9,528 bases of DNA, from positions 1-9,528 of the forward strand of contig JASEGY010000003.1 of NCBI GenBank assembly GCA_030019105.1. The letters run 5' to 3'. The DNA comes from a bacterium (lineage in GTDB: Bacteria; UBA9089; JASEGY01). The notes beneath the pieces were generated by a model that did not search any database, was not told the origin of the DNA, and was given only the letters and a program-made list of their open reading frames with translations. This document shows, piece by piece, positions 1-4,596 of this stretch (positions are counted from its first letter, which is position 1; each line of letters starts with the position of its first letter). Made by a program: the position numbers and the translations under genes.

Positions 1-28
1 TGGGAAACGATGCCAAAGCAGAGTCAGA

Positions 29-85
29 GTCCCGTAGGGACGGCTGAACCGGAGCTCTCGCCTTTTTCAGTCGTCCCTACGGGAC
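29..85. repeat. Inverted repeat, 19-nt arms
   Basis: Left arm 29-47 (gtcccgtagggacggctga) pairs with right arm 67-85 (tcagtcgtccctacgggac). The only non-Watson-Crick position would be a G-U pair in RNA; the loop is 19 nt. No T-run follows, so it is not a clear intrinsic terminator. It resembles dispersed REP-like palindromes. No gene is visible in 1-229. Confidence 0.8.
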
Positions 86-103
86 CAGGTTATTGTTCCT
101 CCC

Positions 104-152
104 CCGATCCCAGCGATAAATCGCTGGGCTATTATCGGACACCCCTACGGGG
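104..152. repeat. Nested palindromes upstream of the pilin gene
   Basis: A 9-bp perfect hairpin (109-117 with 120-128, cccagcgat / atcgctggg, 2-nt loop) is flanked by ccgat (104-108) and atcgg (134-138), which extend the symmetry. A second small palindrome, cccctacgggg, lies at 142-152. It looks like a dispersed palindromic element; a role as terminator for an upstream gene outside the window is possible but not shown. Confidence 0.75.
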
Positions 153-229
153 TTGCTAAGCAACTGTATACCAGAAAGTTATCCTTAACTTAACGGCAGT
201 ACTCCTCAAGGGAAAGGAAAAAAGGGGAA

Positions 230-856
230 ATGGAGAGAAAAACAAACCGCACCTTTTTCTGCGGACATGCAGAGGAAGGGGTTACTTTAATCGAGACTAT
301 TATTAGTGTCGTGATACTTCTGCTGATAATTATCGCCCTGCATGGCTTGTTTTCTAAGGGGTTATTTTCCTGGGTAAGGGGGGATCAGAGGGCGCGCGCG
401 GTTCAGATCGCCAGGCTTGCCCTGAACGGAGAATTGACCAATCCCCAAAATCCCGGGATCATCCAGGAATTGAGGCAGTCGGACACTATCCCTGGTACTG
501 TTCCTGGTGCGCCTGGATCAGGTGTTCTCAAGTCAGATGCTCTCAGTTTTCACAAAAGCGACACCATGGGGACAGCGGTTATTTACGAATATCAGCCTGG
601 AGATCCCACCGGAAATATTTTGCGGACAGATAGTGAGGGGAATAGTGAGATTATTGCTGATTGCATCCTGGATCCTGATGGTCTGCAATTTACCTACTAT
701 GACAAAGATGATGATCCCCTTGACCCCCTTGACTCGGCCTTTGATCCAGATGATATTTATCGCATCCGGGTAGAGGTAAGGGTTGACATTAATGGCAACC
801 AGGAAGAGGATGCCGCCATGACAGCGAGCGTAATTCCCCGAACGCGGTTGTATTGA
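230..856 (+). CDS. Prepilin-type N-terminal methylation domain protein (PulJ/PilW-like)
   Basis: A 208-residue pilin-like protein. The N-terminus has a class III signal: a charged leader, then EEG at about 15-17, cleavage expected after Gly17, and a mature end VTLIE with the conserved Glu at +5. A hydrophobic helix follows (about residues 20-44, rich in I, L and V). Family knowledge: a prepilin peptidase would cleave it and the helix would pack into a type IV pilus or type II secretion pseudopilus. The C-terminal half (predicted-extended stretches such as LQFTYYDKDDDP and IYRIRVEVRVDING) resembles GspJ/PilW-type minor pilins. An acidic DDD/DPLDPLD patch near residues 163-177 might bind metal (inference). 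A purine-rich stretch including aaggggaa lies just before the ATG. No other pilus gene is in the window, so the assembly system is unknown. Confidence 0.85.
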   Translation: MERKTNRTFFCGHAEEGVTLIETIISVVILLLIIIALHGLFSKGLFSWVRGDQRARAVQIARLALNGELTNPQNPGIIQELRQSDTIPGTVPGAPGSGVLKSDALSFHKSDTMGTAVIYEYQPGDPTGNILRTDSEGNSEIIADCILDPDGLQFTYYDKDDDPLDPLDSAFDPDDIYRIRVEVRVDINGNQEEDAAMTASVIPRTRLY

Positions 857-914
857 CCCTGACCAACCTGAGAAGGCCTACTCTGAGCCCTCAGCGTCTC
901 TGCGGTATTTAATC

Positions 915-997
915 CCTATCCCAAAACTTGGGCGATAGAAACCAGGTTTCTTAAAGAAACCAGATTTCTGGTCACGCTGGAGAGGTTTTGGGATAGG
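915..997. repeat. Palindromic element with 13-bp terminal inverted repeats
   Basis: Perfect 13-bp ends, cctatcccaaaac (915-927) and gttttgggatagg (985-997), bracket two near-identical 15-mers, agaaaccaggtttct (937-951) and agaaaccagatttct (955-969), each close to self-complementary. The element ends 12 nt before the cmk start codon, so it would form the cmk leader. It resembles a small non-autonomous palindromic repeat. Confidence 0.8.
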
Positions 998-1009
998 CTC
1001 TTAATTCTA

Positions 1010-1729
1010 ATGAACCCGAAACCCGACGACCCGCAAGGCCGAGCCGGCCTGTCAGCGGGTGCCCCGAACCCAAAACTAATCATTGCTATTGACGGCCCGG
1101 CCGGGGCAGGAAAGAGCACGGCAGCTAAAAGGTTGGCCCGGAGATTGGGCTATAAATATATAGACACCGGCGCAATGTACCGTGCCGTTACCCTGAAAGG
1201 CCTTAGGTTGGGAGCAGACCTGACCGGGGAAGGGATAGTGGACATCCTTCCTGAGACCGGACTGGAATTTAAGGATGGCCGGCTCTACCTTGACGGTGAA
1301 GATGTTTCTAAAGAGATAAGGTCGTCGCTTGTGACGGCTAATGTTTCAAAAGTAGCTGCCAATTTTGGAGTTCGGTCCCATTTAGTGGCGCTTCAAAGAG
1401 AAATGGGCGTTAATGGTGGAATAGTTATGGAGGGCCGGGATATCGGGACGGTGGTCTTTCCTGAGGCTGACTTGAAATTTTACCTTGATGCCTCTCTGTC
1501 GGAGCGGGCCAGGCGTCGGAGCCAGGAGCTGACAGAAGAACATGAGCCGGAAAGGCTAAAGGAAGAGATAAAAGCCAGGGATGAGAAGGACAGGGGGCGC
1601 GCGAGCGGCCCCTTGAAGTTAGCCGAAGGAGCTATTTTGATAGATACCACTGAGCTGGGGATTGAGGAAGTAGTGGACAGGATATGTGATAGAATTAATC
1701 TTCCTGGTTTGCAGGTTGGGAAGGCGTAA
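1010..1729 (+). CDS. cmk: Cytidylate kinase
   Basis: Phosphorylates CMP and dCMP with ATP in cytoplasmic pyrimidine nucleotide metabolism. Visible motifs: P-loop GPAGAGKST at residues 29-37, DTGAMYR at 52-58, EGRDIGTVVFPEAD at 141-154, an Arg-rich RARRRSQEL lid segment at 166-174, and RDEKDRGRASGPLK at 190-203. At 239 residues it is slightly longer than the usual ~220-230. The excess is about 22 N-terminal residues before LIIAIDGP, rich in Pro and Gly and unlike the family; this part is built from repeat sequence (see findings). No in-frame ATG, GTG or TTG lies between 1010 and the P-loop, so this start is kept although its SD is weak. In many bacteria cmk precedes plsC; here a two-gene insert separates them. 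Confidence 0.95.
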   Translation: MNPKPDDPQGRAGLSAGAPNPKLIIAIDGPAGAGKSTAAKRLARRLGYKYIDTGAMYRAVTLKGLRLGADLTGEGIVDILPETGLEFKDGRLYLDGEDVSKEIRSSLVTANVSKVAANFGVRSHLVALQREMGVNGGIVMEGRDIGTVVFPEADLKFYLDASLSERARRRSQELTEEHEPERLKEEIKARDEKDRGRASGPLKLAEGAILIDTTELGIEEVVDRICDRINLPGLQVGKA

Positions 1730-1772
1730 TTTCGAAGCGACTAAGTCTTAATCGAATGAGGAGGTTATAAAG

Positions 1773-2027
1773 ATGTCTGCTTCATATAAGGTTTTAATCG
1801 TTAATGAGGAAGAACTTTCTTCAAAGGGGAAACAGATTTATGAAAGTATAAAGGATGGCTTAGAGCCCGGGCATAAGGGGGAGATTTGTGCTATCGAGGT
1901 AGATTCAAGAGATTACTTTCTGGCTTCCTCTGTAATTGAAGCGACTAAAGAGGGGCGCAAAAAATATCCGGATAGAGTTTTTTATTTTGTCAGGATTGGA
2001 TTTCCGGTGGTTCATGTTCATAGATAG
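1773..2027 (+). CDS. Small conserved-looking protein paired with a clan AA protease
   Basis: An 84-residue protein I cannot assign to a named family with confidence. It has a strong SD (gaggagg at 1758-1764, 8-nt spacing). The N-terminal half is charged and helical (EEELSSKGKQIYESIKDGLEP). The second half reads as a compact alpha/beta fold: GEICAIEVDSRDYFLASSVIEATKEGRKKYPDRVFYFVRIGFP. The pattern 'IEV-x-S-x-DYF ... A ... KKYPD-x-x-FYFVRIG' recalls small proteins I remember directly upstream of retropepsin-like protease genes; this is recall, not a search. Its stop codon runs into the SD of the next gene, so the two are almost certainly cotranslated. It could be a partner, substrate or antitoxin-like regulator of the protease. 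Confidence 0.8.
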   Translation: MSASYKVLIVNEEELSSKGKQIYESIKDGLEPGHKGEICAIEVDSRDYFLASSVIEATKEGRKKYPDRVFYFVRIGFPVVHVHR

Positions 2028-2035
2028 GAGGAGAG

Positions 2036-2404
2036 ATGGGACAGGGACTTTTTGATGAGTATGGGCAACCCAAAATAGAAGTCGTAATTATTGGAACAAA
2101 GACAAATTTAGCGGTAGAAGCACTTATTGATACGGGTTTTGATGGTGATATATGTTTGCCTATCGAAGTAGCAATACAGCTTGGCCTGGAACTATGTGGT
2201 TCACAGCCTATTGAACTTGCTGATGGAACAAGGAAAAATGAATTGGTTTTCTCTGGAATGGTTGAGGTAGATGCCGACAGAAGAGAAGTTGAAGTGATTT
2301 TAACTCAGGCCAAAGAAACCTTATTTGGAACCGGCTTACTAAAAGGAAAGGTTCTCAAAGTGGATTTTGAAAAAAAATCTGTAGAGATTATGGAAAGTAA
2401 ATAA
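2036..2404 (+). CDS. Clan AA (retropepsin-like) aspartic protease, DTGF type
   Basis: A 122-residue protein with one aspartic protease signature, LIDTGFDGDICLP at residues 30-42 (catalytic Asp32 in DTG, followed by Phe). One DTG motif means an active enzyme would have to be a homodimer, as in retropepsins. The rest fits the small beta-barrel fold: KIEVVIIG near the N-terminus, IELADGTRKNELVFSGMVEVD in the middle, and TLFGTGLLKGKVLKVDFEKKSVEI at the end. Family knowledge: this matches the prokaryotic clan AA group with a DTGF motif; substrates are generally unknown. The SD (aggagg at 2026-2031) overlaps the stop of the upstream 84-residue gene, with only 8 nt between the two genes. It lies between cmk and plsC and looks like a movable two-gene module. 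Confidence 0.88.
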   Translation: MGQGLFDEYGQPKIEVVIIGTKTNLAVEALIDTGFDGDICLPIEVAIQLGLELCGSQPIELADGTRKNELVFSGMVEVDADRREVEVILTQAKETLFGTGLLKGKVLKVDFEKKSVEIMESK

Positions 2405-2434
2405 GGGAGCAAAGGGCATCGCTAATTACTGATT

Positions 2435-3049
2435 ATGTTTTATAGAATCGCACAGCTTATTCTCTGGCCGATATTTAGATTGATCTTTCGCTTTAAGGTG
2501 ATCGGTTATGAAAATATCCCTTTGACCGGGCCCGTCTTAATTGCTTCCAATCATCTTAGCAACCTTGATCCTCCTTTACTGGGGGTCGCGGTCAGGGGGC
2601 GGGCATTAAATTGTATGGCCAAGGCGGAGCTCTTTAAATTTACGCCTTTTGCCTGGCTGCTTAGAGCTCTTAATGTTTTCCCGATTAAACGCGGCTCCCC
2701 GGATCGCAAGGCAATAAGAAGGGCTATTAACCTCCTGAAAGAAGGCCAGGGCTTTTTTCTTTTCCCTGAAGGGACTCGAAGTTCTAATGGCAAGTTAGGT
2801 CAAGGGCAACCAGGGGCAGGCATGATTATTAGCCAGGCCCAAAAGTCGTGTGCTCTGGTCATAATTCCGGCGCGAATTAGGGGTTCAGAGCTTGCCATGC
2901 CTCGCGGCGCCTTCTTTATCCGTCCTAAACACGTGGAGGTTAAATTCGGGCCGCCTGTAACTCTGGATAAAATAGACGGCCAGGGGCAGTCTAAAGAGGT
3001 CTACCAAAAAATAGTCGATACTGTCATGGAGCAGATCAACCGATTGTAG
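2435..3049 (+). CDS. plsC: 1-acyl-sn-glycerol-3-phosphate acyltransferase (PlsC family)
   Basis: A 204-residue membrane-associated acyltransferase expected to acylate lysophosphatidate in phospholipid synthesis. Visible: a hydrophobic N-terminal segment (about residues 5-20), catalytic NHLSNLDPP (His40-x4-Asp45), the FPIKRG substrate-binding block at about 82-87, FPEGTRS at 110-116, and VIIPARIRGS in the fourth conserved block. Length is normal for compact bacterial PlsC. No good SD lies within 12 nt of the ATG. The stop codon (TAG, 3047-3049) is inside sequence already resembling the following repeat (gattgtagattttggattg), so the tract may have replaced the original gene end. A related lysophospholipid acyltransferase specificity cannot be excluded. 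Confidence 0.92.
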   Translation: MFYRIAQLILWPIFRLIFRFKVIGYENIPLTGPVLIASNHLSNLDPPLLGVAVRGRALNCMAKAELFKFTPFAWLLRALNVFPIKRGSPDRKAIRRAINLLKEGQGFFLFPEGTRSSNGKLGQGQPGAGMIISQAQKSCALVIIPARIRGSELAMPRGAFFIRPKHVEVKFGPPVTLDKIDGQGQSKEVYQKIVDTVMEQINRL

Positions 3050-3190
3050 ATTTTGGATTGCGGATTGCAGATTGCGGATTGCGGATTGCAGATTGCGGAT
3101 TGCGGATTGCAGATTGCAGATTTTGGATTGCAGATTGCAGATTGCAGATTGCGGATTTTGGATTGCGGATTGCAGATTGCAGGTTTTGAC
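3050..3190. repeat. Heptanucleotide tandem repeat (GGATTGC/AGATTGC)
   Basis: About 20 head-to-tail 7-bp units, mainly gattgcg and gattgca with occasional gatttt spacers. They start at the plsC stop codon. Open frames read across it on both strands, translating to (IADCGLR)n or (NPQSAIR)n; these are artefacts of the repeat. Confidence 0.95.
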
Positions 3191-3210
3191 TTTGGTCATC
3201 ATTTGGGCTG

Positions 3211-3383
3211 CCAGGCCGGCTCGGCCCAGTCGGAATAGAGTCCACGGTCTACAAAGTCCACACAGTCCACAAAGTCCACAGAAGGTAGCTCGCAGGCGCA
3301 GGCTATTGACCGTGAACCGTGGACTGTCTTAGAGTGGCCGAAACGATGAACAAGGCCGAAACCCGAAATCCGAAACCCGAAAC
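3211..3383. repeat. Mosaic of dispersed repeats upstream of the CBS gene
   Basis: No gene is seen in 3191-3404. Components in order: ccaggccggctcggccc (3211-3227), the exact reverse complement of an 18-bp unit in the glycosyltransferase gene; a 10-bp inverted repeat agtccacggt (3239-3248) / accgtggact (3316-3325) enclosing 9-bp units like aagtccaca (3253-3281); a 24-nt element (3331-3354) recurring in inverted orientation near 8321-8344; and cgaaacc/cgaaatc heptamers (3357-3383). Confidence 0.85.
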
Positions 3384-3404
3384 TTCCCAAAAGGTGGAAT
3401 GCCA

Positions 3405-3872
3405 ATGAACTCGAAACTTATCTGTGCCGAAGACATTATGACCCGTGATGTTATTACTGCCAGATCTGACATGTCAGTCAAGGAAGTGGCTACACTTCTG
3501 GTCAAATATCAGATTAGCGGGCTGCCGGTAGTCGATTCAGCCGACCGCTTAGTCGGGATTGTGACTGAAGCTGATCTTGTTCACCAGGAGACAAATCTTC
3601 ACCTGCCTTCTGTTCTTACTATCCTGGATTCCTTTCTCGTTCTGGAAACCCCGAAGCACTTTGAAGAGAAACTGCGCAAGATGGTAGCCGATAAGGTGGA
3701 GGATATTATGACCAGGAAGGTAATCACGGTTTCTCCTCAAGCGACAGTAGCCGAAGTAGCTACTATTATGTCTCAAAAGCGGATTCATCTTCTGCCGGTT
3801 GTTTCCAGCCAGAAATTAGTTGGTATTATCAGCAAGGCCGACGTGGTTCGGTTTATGGCGGGAAGTCAGTAG
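3405..3872 (+). CDS. Tandem CBS-domain protein
   Basis: A 155-residue protein made of two CBS domains: CBS1 at about residues 8-60 (AEDIMTRDVITA ... ISGLPVVDSADRLVGIVTEADLV) and CBS2 at about 97-152 (VEDIMTRKVITV ... IHLLPVVSSQKLVGIISKADVV). A roughly 35-residue helical linker joins them. Family knowledge: CBS pairs (Bateman modules) bind adenine nucleotides and often act as regulatory sensors; with no other domain the target is unknown. An ATG at 3399 is also in frame, but aaggtgg at 3391-3397 sits only 1 nt from it and 7 nt from the ATG at 3405, so 3405 is preferred. The leader upstream consists of repeats, so the SD is just downstream of the repeat block. Confidence 0.92.
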   Translation: MNSKLICAEDIMTRDVITARSDMSVKEVATLLVKYQISGLPVVDSADRLVGIVTEADLVHQETNLHLPSVLTILDSFLVLETPKHFEEKLRKMVADKVEDIMTRKVITVSPQATVAEVATIMSQKRIHLLPVVSSQKLVGIISKADVVRFMAGSQ

Positions 3873-3873
3873 G

Positions 3874-3978
3874 AATTGGTGTCTGGTGGTCTGATAGTCT
3901 GATAGTTAATCAGAGTAAACCAGACTACCAGACTACCAGACCACCAGACACCAGACTACCAGACACCAGACTACCAAT
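3874..3978. repeat. Inverted and tandem repeat between CBS gene and def
   Basis: Left arm ggtgtctggtggtctg (3878-3893) is perfectly complementary to cagaccaccagacacc (3937-3952). The right side is expanded as accagact/accagacacc units up to 3976. In RNA it gives a 16-bp stem, and the tract ends immediately before the def ATG. No U-run follows the stem. Confidence 0.9.
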
Positions 3979-3979
3979 T

Positions 3980-4486
3980 ATGCCTATTCTTCCTATCAAA
4001 ATCTACGGTGACTTTATTCTCAATAAAAAGGCCAAACCAGTGACCCTGATAGACCAAAGGCTCTGTGATTTGGCCGCTAATATGGCTTCTACTATGGAGA
4101 CTTATCAGGGGATCGGCCTGGCTGCTCCCCAGGTGGGAGTCGGTAGAAGGATTATTGTCCTGGGGGTAAATCAGGAGCAGTCAAAAGAATTAATTGCCCT
4201 GATCAATCCGGAGATCATTGAAAGCGAGGGAGAGGCTGTTGCCGAAGAGGGGTGCCTCAGTCTTCCGCAGATAAAGGGTGAAGTGAGGAGAGCACACCGG
4301 CTGCTCCTTAGAGGGTGGGACTTGCAGGGAAAAGAAGTGGAAATGGGGGCGACAGATCTATTTGCCCGGGTTATCCAGCACGAGATCGATCACTTAAACG
4401 GCACCCTGTTTATTGATAGGCTGGATAAAGGGCAGAAAACCCACCTTTTGGCACAATTTAAAGAAGCACATCGCCGGCGGAAGTAA
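3980..4486 (+). CDS. def: Peptide deformylase
   Basis: Removes the N-formyl group from nascent proteins; a cytoplasmic metalloenzyme. All three catalytic motifs are intact: GIGLAAPQ at residues 44-51, EGCLS at 90-94 (metal ligand Cys92) and QHEIDHLNG at 133-141 (ligands His134 and His138, catalytic Glu135). At 168 residues it has normal length. The ATG lies directly after a repeat tract (accagactaccaatt) with no SD, so translation may depend on a leaderless-like or coupled mechanism. In many bacteria def is followed by fmt; here it is followed by a deacetylase frame whose possible ATG at 4486 overlaps the def stop (TAATG). The start is fixed by the normal PDF N-terminus (MPILPIKIYGD). Confidence 0.96.
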   Translation: MPILPIKIYGDFILNKKAKPVTLIDQRLCDLAANMASTMETYQGIGLAAPQVGVGRRIIVLGVNQEQSKELIALINPEIIESEGEAVAEEGCLSLPQIKGEVRRAHRLLLRGWDLQGKEVEMGATDLFARVIQHEIDHLNGTLFIDRLDKGQKTHLLAQFKEAHRRRK

Positions 4487-4487
4487 T

Positions 4488-4596
4488 GCGGATTGGGGAT
4501 TGGGGATTGGGGCTTTGTTCATCGTTTGGGCCAGTCCACAGAGTCTACAAAGTTCACAAAGTCCACAGTCCAATCCGCAATCCGCAATCCGAAATT
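4488..4596. repeat. Repeat mosaic between def and the deacetylase start
   Basis: Contains ggattgg heptamers (about 4490-4512), a ttgttcatcgttt core (4515-4527) shared with the 3331-3354 element, 9-bp aagtccaca-like units (about 4533-4569), then caatccg heptamers (about 4571-4593) ending 3 nt before the preferred ATG. The frame stays open throughout, giving a possible 37-residue N-terminal extension (from ATG 4486) of low-complexity sequence. Confidence 0.85.

Noticed and set aside
3050..3190. CRISPR array
   Set aside because: Units are 7 bp and contiguous with no spacers; the other tandem arrays (9, 18, 21 bp) also lack spacers, and no cas genes are present.
2885..3245. Minus-strand open frames with NLQSAIRNPQSAI repeats
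   Set aside because: They are translations of the 7-bp repeat, open in every frame, and the upstream part overlaps plsC antisense; no domain or start signal.
3053..3332. Plus-strand open frames IADCGLQIADCGLQ
   Set aside because: Same stop-free repeat; no SD, no conserved domain.
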